Below, one piece after another: positions 17,732 to 26,697 of a stretch of DNA of 64,000 nucleotides. Origin of the DNA: Paenibacillaceae bacterium (lineage in GTDB: Bacteria > Bacillota > Bacilli > Paenibacillales > Paenibacillaceae); the NCBI GenBank assembly GCA_004134985.1, contig REGQ01000021.1, positions 42,078 through 106,077 on the forward strand, given 5' to 3'. The notes under the pieces were generated by a model, which was not told the origin of the DNA, did no database searches, and saw nothing but the letters and a program-made list of their open reading frames with translations. A program made the translations under genes and the position numbers. Each line of letters begins with the position of its first letter. Within the stretch, counting starts at the first letter, position 1.

Positions 17732-19282
17732 TTACTTCTTCACAGTTTCTCGCAGCACCAGCGTACCATTGGCCTTCAGAATATAAGCGCCCTCTACATG
17801 GCTGCTGGAGCCGAGAATTTGTGTGTTTTCTGCCAAATAAATGAGTGGAGAGTCTTCCTTCACAATTTCCTGAATCTCTTTATAAATCCCGCGTCTTTCT
17901 TCCTCATTCAGCGCCACCGTTCCTTTGAACGTCAGCTCGTCCAGTGTGTTATTGGCATAGTTGGTAAAGTTGGAGCTGCCGCCCGTAACCAGAATAGAAC
18001 GGAGCAGCGCGTCCGCATCGCCTGTCGATGCTCCCCACGCAATCAACACAACCTCGTAGCCTTCCTTGCTGTCCGTCAACTGTTGAAAAGCGCCAAATTC
18101 GAATACCTGAAACTCGACATCAAGACCGATTTCCTGAAAGTTGCCCTGTACAAACTCGGCAATGCGACGGTCCATCGGATATCTTCCCTCCGGTGTATAC
18201 AGCTTGATCTTGGTGCCCTCAGGAATACCTGCTTCCTTCAACAGCTCGCGCGCTTTCTCCGGATCGTAAGAATAATTGCCGACCGGGCTGAAGCCCCAGG
18301 TCTGTTCCGACAAGAACGACTGCGCTTCCTTGGAGTGACCAAGCAAGATTTTTTCAACAATGGTTTTCTTGTCTACCGCGTAATTTAACGCCTGCCGAAC
18401 GCGCACATCGTCGAACGGAGCGGCCTTCGTGTTAATGCCGAGAAATAATACGCTTGTCGTCGGAAAAACGGTGGCTGCCAAGCCGTTCGTCTGTGTCAAG
18501 CGTTCCACATCGGTGGCCGCTACCGGCAGGATCAGATCAGCCTCGCCTGTCTCCAGCATTAAGGAGCGGGAAGCATTCTCCGGCACAGAACGGAACGTGA
18601 TGGAAGCAAGCTGAGGCTTGCCGCCCCAGTAATTCGGATTGGCCTCCAGCACAATACGGTCTCCTTGAATCCATTCCTTCAGCCTGTATGGGCCGGAGCC
18701 AACCGGCTTATTCGTCACCTCTTCACCCGTTTGCTTCAGGTTCGCCGGACTGTGGATACCACCTGCCGCTTGCGCAAAGTAATGAAGCGCCGGGCTGAAC
18801 GGCCCTTTGAAGTGGAACGTAACCTCAAGGTCGCCTTCCGTTGTAATATGATCAATGAACTGGCTGTAAAAGGAGTATTTGTTGAGATTGTTGTCCTTGT
18901 CGAGCACACGGTCGAACGTCGTTTTAACCGCATCGGCGTTGACCGGCGTATCGTCATGGAACCGTGCGCCATCGCGGAGTGTGAAGGTCAACTGCGTGCC
19001 GTCATCGGAAAACTGCCACTTCTCGGCCAGTACCGGAATGATCTGTCCATTCTTATCGTAATTGACCAGGTTGTCATAAATGGCATTAATGACAAAGTTA
19101 TCGGATGTACTGCCCTGATTTTGCGGATCAAGACGGGTTGCGAGCGTATTAATGGCCACAACGAGATCACTATCACTGTTCTTGGCCGCTTCGCCTTGCG
19201 AAGGTGCAGGCTTGCTGCTGCCGCAGGCTGATAGAAACAGCAGGACAGCTAAGCTGATGATGGCCAATCTGATTTTAAACAT
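17732..19282 (-). CDS. Family 5 solute-binding lipoprotein (DppA/OppA type)
   Basis: The extracytoplasmic binding protein of the importer, 516 residues. The signal ends in the lipobox LSAC, so it is membrane-anchored. Family 5 traits are the early QFSDDGTQLTFTLRDGARFHD segment (key: F-T-L-R-x-G-x-x-F-H-D), VGSGPYRLKEW and the later VRQALNYAVDK. Such proteins bind peptides, nickel chelates, glutathione or other small solutes. Co-transcription with a monooxygenase and sulfurtransferase points to an organosulfur ligand. The ATG follows TGGAGG, and a strong sigma-A promoter lies about 190 bases upstream. Confidence 0.9.
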   Translation of the reverse strand: MFKIRLAIISLAVLLFLSACGSSKPAPSQGEAAKNSDSDLVVAINTLATRLDPQNQGSTSDNFVINAIYDNLVNYDKNGQIIPVLAEKWQFSDDGTQLTFTLRDGARFHDDTPVNADAVKTTFDRVLDKDNNLNKYSFYSQFIDHITTEGDLEVTFHFKGPFSPALHYFAQAAGGIHSPANLKQTGEEVTNKPVGSGPYRLKEWIQGDRIVLEANPNYWGGKPQLASITFRSVPENASRSLMLETGEADLILPVAATDVERLTQTNGLAATVFPTTSVLFLGINTKAAPFDDVRVRQALNYAVDKKTIVEKILLGHSKEAQSFLSEQTWGFSPVGNYSYDPEKARELLKEAGIPEGTKIKLYTPEGRYPMDRRIAEFVQGNFQEIGLDVEFQVFEFGAFQQLTDSKEGYEVVLIAWGASTGDADALLRSILVTGGSSNFTNYANNTLDELTFKGTVALNEEERRGIYKEIQEIVKEDSPLIYLAENTQILGSSSHVEGAYILKANGTLVLRETVKK

Positions 19283-19474
19283 CGGAATGCCTCCAGTATG
19301 ATTTTGAATGATTAGTTTATAGAAGTAGTCTTACAGAATGTGCGCGTACATGACTCACACATTTGCCAAAAGACCGCAGAGCAATCAGACCGCAGCTGAT
19401 CTCCCTGACGGCCTTTGGCCTGTCAATAGACTCACAGTTTATAGACAAATTTCGACATTATTAGAATAGCCTTC

Positions 19475-19503
19475 ACTATAAACAAACTATTCTGATGTGT
19501 CAA
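19475..19503 (-). promoter_or_regulatory. Sigma-A promoter of the organosulfur operon, with inverted repeat
   Basis: On the minus strand, TTGACA (19498-19503) and TATAGT (19475-19480) are spaced by 17 bases. AGAATAG within the spacer region is mirrored by CTATTCT just past the -10, forming a 7-bp inverted repeat across the promoter that could be an operator. The distance to the ATG leaves a leader of about 185 bases in which no known riboswitch was recognised. Confidence 0.75.
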
Positions 19504-19515
19504 GTATGTTTTAGA

Positions 19516-20463
19516 TCAAAAAAAGGTAGAGAGAATCGCTTCAATGCGTGAAACGGTCTCTTCTGGCAATTGAATGCCGGATGCCTTAACATTCTCGCTG
19601 ATTTGCTCGGGACGGCTGGCTCCGATCAGCGCGCTTGAAATATTCGGGCTGCGCAGCGTCCATGCCAGTGCAAGCTGCGCCAGCGTATGTCCCAACTCGT
19701 CAGCCAGCTTCGCCAACCCTTCGACCCTGGCCAGATTCGCTTTATGCAGGCTGCTTCGTGCAGCCTGATTAATCGAGGCGCGGCTCCCCTGAGCAATATC
19801 CTGCTCCGAACGGTATTTGCCGGTCAACAGCCCTTGCGCCAGCGGTGAATACACGACCTGGCCAAATCCGTGCTGCTCCCCGAGTGGAATGACTTCGGAT
19901 TCAATATTCCGCTCAAACATGTGATACAAAGGCTGATTTACGATGATCGGGTGCAGGTTATGCCGCTCCACCGTCGCCAATCCTTGTGCAATTTGAACTG
20001 CCGTCCATTTGCTGACGCCAATATATAATATTTTGCCTTGCCGAACCAGATCGTCAAACGCGCGCAGCGTTTCATCAAGCGGTGTGGTCGGATCAAAGCG
20101 ATGGCAGTAGTAAACGTCGATATAGTCGACGCCCAGCCGCTTCAAGCTGGCGTGGCACTGCTCCATAATATGCTTGCGCGACAGCCCAACATCATTCGGT
20201 CCCGGGCCCATGTTACCGGCCACCTTGGTCGCCAGTACATAAGAATCACGGGGAAACTCCCGCAGTACACTGCCGACCAGCTTCTCAGCCTCACCCCTGC
20301 CATAGACATTGGCGGTATCAAAAAAATTAACGCCATTTTCGTAAGCGGTGCGCAGCGTCTGGGCGGCAACCCCGTTATCCACATAACCGCCGAATGTCTG
20401 CCAGCTGCCCAAACTGATCTCACTGACCTTCAGGCCGCTCTTTCCCAGCTGTCGATACTTCAT
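19516..20463 (-). CDS. Aldo/keto reductase
   Basis: An NADPH-dependent carbonyl reductase with a TIM barrel, 315 residues. The catalytic tetrad is visible: Asp and Tyr in FFDTANVYG, Lys in LATKV and His in YYCHR. The family N-terminus MKYRQLGKSGLKVSEI is intact. The C-terminal nucleotide-binding region reads ALIGASRPEQISEN. The ATG at 20463 has GGAGG upstream. A divergent HxlR-type regulator with a strong palindrome between the two genes suggests induction by reactive electrophiles or a related stress. The substrate is unknown. Confidence 0.92.
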   Translation of the reverse strand: MKYRQLGKSGLKVSEISLGSWQTFGGYVDNGVAAQTLRTAYENGVNFFDTANVYGRGEAEKLVGSVLREFPRDSYVLATKVAGNMGPGPNDVGLSRKHIMEQCHASLKRLGVDYIDVYYCHRFDPTTPLDETLRAFDDLVRQGKILYIGVSKWTAVQIAQGLATVERHNLHPIIVNQPLYHMFERNIESEVIPLGEQHGFGQVVYSPLAQGLLTGKYRSEQDIAQGSRASINQAARSSLHKANLARVEGLAKLADELGHTLAQLALAWTLRSPNISSALIGASRPEQISENVKASGIQLPEETVSRIEAILSTFF

Positions 20464-20527
20464 CTTTCGCCTCCATACAGTTAATCAATCGCGATTATAG
20501 ACCTATTCTACTGCAATAATTTCAATC

Positions 20528-20551
20528 GGAAAAGTACGGAAATACTTTTCC
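20528..20551. promoter_or_regulatory. Palindromic operator candidate between AKR and HxlR genes
   Basis: GGAAAAGTA (20528-20536) and TACTTTTCC (20543-20551) form a perfect 9-bp inverted repeat with a 6-base spacer. HxlR-family dimers bind such palindromes. Its position between divergent genes fits joint control. Confidence 0.65.
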
Positions 20552-20625
20552 CTTTATAACTCGATGTATATCTGCTATCTTATTTATAGTAAGTAAACAA
20601 CTATGGATAGGAGGGTATAAACACT

Positions 20626-20958
20626 ATGGAGGTAAATAATTATATCCCACGGCTGCCCGAACATGTCGATTGCAGCATTGAGCCCGTCATCAATGTGCTT
20701 TCCGGCAAATGGTCATTCCTCGTCATTCGTGAGCTGTACAGAGGAACGAAGCGGTTTGGCGAGCTGCAGCGCAAAATCCCTGGTGTCAGCCCACGTGCGC
20801 TGTCTGGGTCATTGCGGCATCTGGAAACTGCCGGTATTCTGGAGCGGCAGGTTTTCCCTACTGTTCCGGCAACAGTTGAATATACGCTGACACCGAAGGG
20901 GCAGGATCTGTACCAGATTACGAAAATGATGAAGGTATGGGCTGCCAAATGGACGTAA
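20626..20958 (+). CDS. HxlR-family winged-helix regulator
   Basis: A small dimeric transcription factor (110 residues). The core SGKWSFLVIRELYRGTKRFG, then PGVSPRALSGSLRHLE, is the HxlR winged helix, ending in the beta wing VEYTLTPKG. A Cys at residue 14 (HVDCSIEPV) sits where redox-sensing members have theirs, so thiol sensing is possible. The ATG follows AGGAGGG. It is divergent from the aldo/keto reductase it probably controls. Confidence 0.9.
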   Translation: MEVNNYIPRLPEHVDCSIEPVINVLSGKWSFLVIRELYRGTKRFGELQRKIPGVSPRALSGSLRHLETAGILERQVFPTVPATVEYTLTPKGQDLYQITKMMKVWAAKWT

Positions 20959-20965
20959 GACAGCA

Positions 20966-21008
20966 AAAAAAAGGCAGCGCCCCTTGACCGACAAGGGGCG
21001 CTGCTCTT
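20966..21008. terminator. Bidirectional terminator hairpin
   Basis: A 13-bp GC-rich stem (GCAGCGCCCCTTG with CAAGGGGCGCTGC) at 20974-21004 has an A run before it and T-rich sequence after it. It ends the HxlR transcript. Confidence 0.88.
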
Positions 21009-21570
21009 TATGAATTAATTCGCGGCGCGATTGATAATCCAATTATGTGAACGTTTTCAAAAAAATAGAATTACACATGATAAACGTAGAAATGCATATT
21101 CAGCTATGCGTGTGACTGATTTATGCTAAACATATACAGCGCTTACCCTGCTTCAGCAAAAACAAACCATCGTCTACAAGCCCAGCCTATACAGTACTCA
21201 GTGGTTCAACTCCAGTCCTGTCATCGTTTCGGGTGAATTGAAGCAAACCTATCGCTCCCAGTTAATCTTTCGCCTCGCCAACCTGCTCGGCAATGCCGGA
21301 CAACAGGCCATCAGCAGCAGAGGCATCCCTCCACAATGATGCAAACACCCACCCGAACAAACTTCCGTCATTGCAAGCAGTCCCATCATAAGATTGTCAG
21401 CACCCGTACTATCCACAGCAGCTTTAAGCATGCGACAGCGGATGGTTTATTGCGCCATGGCATTTAACGATTAGTCTATTAAAGGGGGTGGTTATCAAGG
21501 ATATCTCTCTCTGCGCAAAAAGGTAAGGACATTATTCGGGCTTTTGCAAAAAATGATTAGGAGGATGATT
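21009..21570. other. Long intergenic region upstream of the glucanase
   Basis: No gene is recognised in 560 bases. A candidate catabolite-responsive element, TGTGAACGTTTTCA, at 21046-21059 matches the cre consensus at 13 of 14 positions, but lies over 500 bases from the next start. A 60-codon minus-strand open frame at 21249-21431 lacks a ribosome-binding site. Confidence 0.45.
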
Positions 21571-24500
21571 ATGTTAGCCATGCACGCGTTGTTCAAAAGA
21601 AAACCGCTCCTTATCTGGTTTCTGGCATCTGTTGTGTTGCTGTCGCAGCTTACGCTTTCCCCTTCCCCATCTACAGCCGCAGGGGGCACTAACCTTGCCC
21701 TCGGCAAAAACGTCACCGCAAGCGGATATAACGATGTGTACTCTTCAAGCCATGTCAATGACAGCAATCAAGGCACATACTGGGAAAGCTCGAACAATGC
21801 TTTTCCGCAATGGGTTCAGATCGATCTCGGCGCCAGCGTCAGCATCGATCAGATTGTGCTGAAACTTCCCGCAGGCTGGGAAACACGCACACAAACGTTG
21901 TCTGTGCAGGGAAGCACGGACGGATCAACCTTCAACACGGTTGTCGGTTCGGCGAATTATACGTTCAACCCTTCGGTTAATAACAACTCCGTAACCATTA
22001 ATTTTGCCGCAGCTGACACTCGTTACGTCCGTTTGAATGTCACTGCGAATACAGGCTGGCCTGCCGCACAGCTCGCCGAATTCGAGATTTATGGCTCAGA
22101 GAATACGCCGCAGCCGCATAATCCACCTACAGGCGACAATCTGGCGTTGAACAAGCCTATCACCGCATCAACATCAACTTTCACATATGTAGCAACCAAT
22201 GCCAATGACGGCAATACGGCTACCTATTGGGAGGGCGGCAGCAACCCCAGTCAGTTGACTGTCGATCTGGGTGCAGACCATAACCTTACATCCATTGTGC
22301 TGAAGCTGAATCCGGCTCATGTCTGGAGTCCCCGTACCCAAACCATACAGGTGCTGGGCAACAGTCAGAACTCAGCCCCCTTCAGCAACCTTGTTTCTTC
22401 CCAGACGTATACCTTTGATCCTGCTGCTGGAAACTCGGTAACCATCCCGGTCTCAGCTACGGCAAAGCAGGTTCGGTTGAATATTACGGCTAATTCCGGC
22501 GCACCAGCCGGACAGATCGCCGAATTCGAAATTTATGGAACCCCTGCTTCAAATCCTGACCTGACGATTACTGGCATGACCTGGACACCAGCCTCACCGA
22601 CAGAGACGGATCAAGTTACACTGCATGCAGTTGTCGCCAACATTGGCAATCTGGGCTCGCCGGCAACAACAGTTAATTTCTACTTGAACAATCAGCCTGC
22701 GGGCTCCGCTCCTGTAAGCGCACTGGCTACGAGCGCATCGGCGACAGTGTCTGTCAATGTCGGGGAGAAGAATGCCGGAACGTACACGGTTAGCGCAATC
22801 GTGGATGAGGACAATACCCTCATTGAGCAGAATAAATCCAACAACAGCTATACGAGCCCAACCCCATTGGTTGTTGTTCCCGTGTCGAGCTCCGATCTGA
22901 TCGTAACGACCAGTTGGAGTCCAGGCAACCCGGCCGCCGGGGATACCGTAAGCTTTACAGCGAACTTGAAAAACCAGGGCAATATCGCTTCGGCGGGCGA
23001 ATCTCATCCTATAACGCTCGTAATCAAAAACAATGCAGGCGCAACCATTCATACACTGAGCGCTTCGTACACCGGTGCACTGGCGCCAGGTCAGTCTGCT
23101 AATGTTGCGCTCGGCAATTGGACCGCAGCCAATGGCAGCTACGCGGTGACGACCTCCGTCGCGCCAGATGCCAACGAAGTTCCGATCAAGCAGGATAACA
23201 ATACGAGCACTGCCGGCCTTTATGTTGGCCGCGGCGCGAACATGCCATTTACAATTCTTGAAGCGGAGTCTCCGTCCAATTCGACCAACGGCACGGTGCT
23301 GGCTCCAAACTTCACTCCGGGCGACTATGCCGGTGAGGCATCCGGGCGTTCCGCCGTGCATTTGAGTGCCACTGGACAATACGTTGAATTCACGCTCCCT
23401 TCCGCAGCCAATGCTTTCGTTCTCCGCAGCGCAGTAGCCGACGGTACGAACGGAACGATTAGCATCTACGCGGATGGAGCAAGCAAGGGCAAGTTTAATG
23501 TGACATCCAAGTTCTCTCACGTCTATGCCACGCCAAGCACACTGGGTCGCCTCGGTTATGATAACCAGCCGGGAGCAGGACTGACCGCCTACTGGCTGTA
23601 TGAGGACGCCCAGCTCATGCTGGATCAGGTGTATCCGGCAGGAACCAAAATCAAGATTCAAAAAGACGCCGGAGACGTGCCATGGATTTATGTCGACCTG
23701 CTGGAAATCGAAAATGTCGCTCCGCCTGCATCCAATCCTGACCCGAGCGCCTATGTTGAGGTCACGTCCTCCAAATCCATTGAACAGGCGCTGAATGAAT
23801 TCAGACAGGATGTGTCCAAGAAGGGAATCTTCATCCCCGCTGGCGAGTGGGCGATCAACAATAAAATCTTCCTGTATGGACGCGCCACCGAAATTATCGG
23901 AGCAGGTCCTTGGCATACCAAGCTGGTAGCGCCGCAGAACCAGACCAATACCGACGTCGGTTTCAACATTGGTTCTGCTGCCAATGGTTCAACCATTAAG
24001 GACTTGTCGGCATGGGGCAACTACGTGTACCGCGTGGACGGACCGGGCAAATTCATTGACGGCAACGGCATGCAAAACGTCACGGTTGAGAACACCTGGG
24101 TTGAGCATTTCATCTGCCTGTACTGGGGTGTCAATTCCTCGCACAATACATTCAAGGACAACCGGATCAAAAACGTATTCGCTGACGGCATCAACATGAC
24201 CAACGGATCATCCTATAATGTGATCGACAATAACTATTCCAGAGGAGCCGGTGACGATGCATTCGCATTGTTCAGTGCGATTGATTCAGGGGGCTCCTAC
24301 AATGTAGGCAACAAGTATACCAACCTGACTGCGACCAACGTCAGACGTGCTGCCGGGTTTGCTGTATACGGCGGATCGGATAACCTGTTCCAGAACCTTT
24401 ATGCCGCCGATACGTTGACGTATCCGGGCTTCACGATCAGCAGCCTGAGCTTTGGATACAATACGCTGGGCTTTGGTGATGAGGACACGGTCATTGACGG

Positions 24501-24915
24501 CGTTACGCTCGACCGGACAGGAGGAGACTTCTGGACCAGCGTCGGGGCGGATGACAAAATTAATGATTACCAGAACTTCGGAGCCATCTGGTTCTTCGGC
24601 GGTGACCGCACCTTCAAAAATGTTCTGGTGAAAAATGTGGACATCAATGACCCGGTATACTTCGGTCTCATGTTCCAGACGAAGTCGCCGGAAAATCTCG
24701 CTATGCAAAACGTGCGTATCGAAGACGTGACGATCAACAACCCGTCCCGTTATGGCATTAAGCTCGTAGCCAGCGCGGAGCAAGGGCAAGGGCCGGTTGT
24801 CGGCAGCGCAAGCTTCAAGAACGTCCAGGTAAACAATCCGGGTGTTGCCGCTATTTACGGCGAGAGCAAGAGCCCTAACTTCAATGTGATAAGAGTCTCC
24901 GGAAACAACTGGTAA
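21571..24915 (+). CDS. Secreted GH87-type alpha-1,3-glucanase/mycodextranase, multimodular
   Basis: A secreted enzyme predicted to hydrolyse alpha-1,3-glucan such as fungal cell-wall glucan. The ATG at 21571 follows AGGAGG, giving 1114 residues. Order: signal peptide (to about 37), two F5/8C discoidin modules (about 40-175 and 189-325), two CARDB-like Ig modules (about 329-435 and 441-555), a carbohydrate-binding beta-sandwich (about 559-725), and a right-handed beta-helix (about 727-1114). In the helix, Asp872 (FADGINM) and Asp895/Asp896 (GAGDDAFALF) match the aspartate triad and its spacing in characterised Paenibacillus GH87 enzymes, as I recall them. A pectate-lyase-like enzyme is the alternative. 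It stands alone between two regulator/redox gene pairs. Confidence 0.82.
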   Translation: MLAMHALFKRKPLLIWFLASVVLLSQLTLSPSPSTAAGGTNLALGKNVTASGYNDVYSSSHVNDSNQGTYWESSNNAFPQWVQIDLGASVSIDQIVLKLPAGWETRTQTLSVQGSTDGSTFNTVVGSANYTFNPSVNNNSVTINFAAADTRYVRLNVTANTGWPAAQLAEFEIYGSENTPQPHNPPTGDNLALNKPITASTSTFTYVATNANDGNTATYWEGGSNPSQLTVDLGADHNLTSIVLKLNPAHVWSPRTQTIQVLGNSQNSAPFSNLVSSQTYTFDPAAGNSVTIPVSATAKQVRLNITANSGAPAGQIAEFEIYGTPASNPDLTITGMTWTPASPTETDQVTLHAVVANIGNLGSPATTVNFYLNNQPAGSAPVSALATSASATVSVNVGEKNAGTYTVSAIVDEDNTLIEQNKSNNSYTSPTPLVVVPVSSSDLIVTTSWSPGNPAAGDTVSFTANLKNQGNIASAGESHPITLVIKNNAGATIHTLSASYTGALAPGQSANVALGNWTAANGSYAVTTSVAPDANEVPIKQDNNTSTAGLYVGRGANMPFTILEAESPSNSTNGTVLAPNFTPGDYAGEASGRSAVHLSATGQYVEFTLPSAANAFVLRSAVADGTNGTISIYADGASKGKFNVTSKFSHVYATPSTLGRLGYDNQPGAGLTAYWLYEDAQLMLDQVYPAGTKIKIQKDAGDVPWIYVDLLEIENVAPPASNPDPSAYVEVTSSKSIEQALNEFRQDVSKKGIFIPAGEWAINNKIFLYGRATEIIGAGPWHTKLVAPQNQTNTDVGFNIGSAANGSTIKDLSAWGNYVYRVDGPGKFIDGNGMQNVTVENTWVEHFICLYWGVNSSHNTFKDNRIKNVFADGINMTNGSSYNVIDNNYSRGAGDDAFALFSAIDSGGSYNVGNKYTNLTATNVRRAAGFAVYGGSDNLFQNLYAADTLTYPGFTISSLSFGYNTLGFGDEDTVIDGVTLDRTGGDFWTSVGADDKINDYQNFGAIWFFGGDRTFKNVLVKNVDINDPVYFGLMFQTKSPENLAMQNVRIEDVTINNPSRYGIKLVASAEQGQGPVVGSASFKNVQVNNPGVAAIYGESKSPNFNVIRVSGNNW

Positions 24916-24925
24916 CAAGATCATG

Positions 24926-25013
24926 CGGCCCGTTCTGATGCAAGAGCGGGCCGTGGCAGCAAACAGCCTGCCGGTTAGCCAAGAGGCTTCCCGACAGGCT
25001 GTTTGCTGTTGTT
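24926..25013 (+). terminator. Double hairpin after the glucanase gene
   Basis: CGGCCCG/CGGGCCG (24926-24953) is followed by a 13-bp perfect stem, AGCAAACAGCCTG with CAGGCTGTTTGCT (24958-25007), then T-rich sequence. Confidence 0.75.
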
Positions 25014-25053
25014 AAGCTGATTTGCCGCATACAATCGAAACTTTCAAAACTCT

Positions 25054-25479
25054 CTATGTCGACTCCATATTTTCCCACTCTGACGGGGCTGCGGCTATCA
25101 AATGGCTTTCTGGTTTGCGAGACGATCCAAGGTCATACGCTTCTCTTGCTTTCCTTACAGCGGGGTAATGTTCTGAAGCCCACTCTTTTAACATTCTCAT
25201 GTACGGAATCAATGTTTCCCCGAGCGGGGTTAGCGTATACGCTACAATCGGCGGTACCGATGGCGTCACTTTACGACTGATCAAGCCATCCCGCTCCAGT
25301 TGCCTCAACGTTTGTGTTAGCATTTTTTGCGAAATCCCCTCGATTCGCCCTTTGATCTCTCCATATCGGATGGTACCGTTCTCTAAGGAGTAAATGACCA
25401 ACGCGGTCCATTTATTAGCTATAATCTCCAATACATGGGTGTAGCCGCAAACTGTCAAGGATATATCCCGTGACTTCAT
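25054..25479 (-). CDS. HxlR-family winged-helix regulator
   Basis: A second HxlR regulator, 141 residues. The ATG at 25479 is chosen because AAGGAGG precedes it by eight bases; the earlier in-frame GTG overlaps that region. The core ANKWTALVIYSLENGTIRYG, then GISQKMLTQTLRQLE, and the wing AYTLTPLGE are diagnostic. A Cys near residue 11 (LTVCGY) is in the position used for thiol sensing in related proteins. It is divergent from a medium-chain reductase. The gap contains GGTT-CGT-AACC at 25506-25516, a possible operator core. Confidence 0.9.
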   Translation of the reverse strand: MKSRDISLTVCGYTHVLEIIANKWTALVIYSLENGTIRYGEIKGRIEGISQKMLTQTLRQLERDGLISRKVTPSVPPIVAYTLTPLGETLIPYMRMLKEWASEHYPAVRKAREAYDLGSSRKPESHLIAAAPSEWENMEST

Positions 25480-25593
25480 ATGCTCCGCCTCCTTACGCAC
25501 CTTTGGGTTCGTAACCGACCTAAAAGTGCCGTCTAGCTACATCTTATTATATGGCTTATTGTGTTTCTATACCATGATAAGGAGAGATGTACA

Positions 25594-26607
25594 ATGAAAG
25601 CTTACGTGATTCAAGGCGGCTTTGGACTCGATCACATTGTAGAAGTTGATCGTCCAATTCCAGCTCCTGCCCGAGGTGAAGTGCTTATTCGAATGAAGGC
25701 CGTGTCGCTGAACGCGCGTGATATTGGAGTCATAGACGGATTTTACAACTCCAAACTGAACGAGCCCCTCGTTCCCGTATCCGATGGAGTAGGTGAAGTT
25801 GTCGCCTTAGGGGAACAAGCCAGCAAGTTTCGGATAGGAGAACGCGTGAGCCCGATCTTTACTCAAAGCTGGAAATCAGGCGAGGCCACGCAAGAAAATT
25901 GGATTTCATCGTTAGGCAGTCCGCTTCAAGGGCTGCTCGCTGAATATGTCGTACTGCCTGAAGAAGGACTGGTTCGCGTCCCCCAATATTTGACTGATGT
26001 CGAAGCAGCGACTCTCCCTTGTGCCGGTGTTACGGCCTGGCACGCGATCGTGGAAGAAGGAAAAGTGAAAGCAGGAGATACTGTAGTCGTCCAAGGTACC
26101 GGTGGCGTCTCTTTATTCGCCCTCCAGTTCGCTAAGCTCCAAGGCGCCAAAGTTATCGTAACATCCAGCAGCGATAATAAGCTGGAACGTGCGAAGGCGT
26201 TAGGCGCCGATCACGGCATTAATTACAAGGAAACGGCGGATTGGGACAAAGCCGTATTAGCTTATACACAAGGGAGGGGAGCTGATCATATCGTCGACCT
26301 TGGGGGCGGGACAACGCTTAATCGTTCTATCTCCGCGTTAAAGGTGGGCGGTCACATCAGTATCGTTGGCATTCTGTCAGGAGCCAGTGTCGAAGGTTTA
26401 GCAATTGTTCCGGCCATCCTCAGAAGAGCAAAGCTTCAAGCCATTAACGTAGGCAGTCGTGCCATGTTCGAGAACATGAATGCCGTGATCGAACACCATC
26501 GTCTTCGCCCTGTAGTAGATGTAGAGTATCCGTTCTCACAAGCCGTCAAGGCCCTCACACATCTGGCGAAAGGCACGTATTTCGGCAAAATAGCTATTCT
26601 ATTTTAA
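25594..26607 (+). CDS. Medium-chain alcohol dehydrogenase/quinone reductase family oxidoreductase
   Basis: An NAD(P)-dependent oxidoreductase of the MDR superfamily, 337 residues from the ATG at 25594 (AAGGAGAG upstream). The N-terminal GroES-like domain has VLIRMKAVSLNARDIGVIDG, where zinc enzymes carry a Cys ligand; Cys and the GHE motif are absent, so it is probably a zinc-free quinone or enone reductase. The Rossmann motif is VVQGTGGVSLFALQFAK, with VTSSSDNKLERAKALGAD after it. Divergent from an HxlR regulator, it is likely induced by electrophiles such as quinones (inference). Confidence 0.88.
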   Translation: MKAYVIQGGFGLDHIVEVDRPIPAPARGEVLIRMKAVSLNARDIGVIDGFYNSKLNEPLVPVSDGVGEVVALGEQASKFRIGERVSPIFTQSWKSGEATQENWISSLGSPLQGLLAEYVVLPEEGLVRVPQYLTDVEAATLPCAGVTAWHAIVEEGKVKAGDTVVVQGTGGVSLFALQFAKLQGAKVIVTSSSDNKLERAKALGADHGINYKETADWDKAVLAYTQGRGADHIVDLGGGTTLNRSISALKVGGHISIVGILSGASVEGLAIVPAILRRAKLQAINVGSRAMFENMNAVIEHHRLRPVVDVEYPFSQAVKALTHLAKGTYFGKIAILF

Positions 26608-26697
26608 TGTTCAAACCGATGTGTCTCATACGAAAGCAGCATAGTAGCGATGACATCTCAACAAAAATTAAGCTTCTCATAATCCCCAAATGAGGGG

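Noticed and set aside
21249..21431. 60-codon Cys/Met-rich minus-strand frame
   Set aside because: No ribosome-binding site and no recognisable family.
22594..23916. 440-codon minus-strand open frame
   Set aside because: It is antisense to the glucanase gene, which has a signal peptide, recognisable modules and a strong ribosome-binding site.
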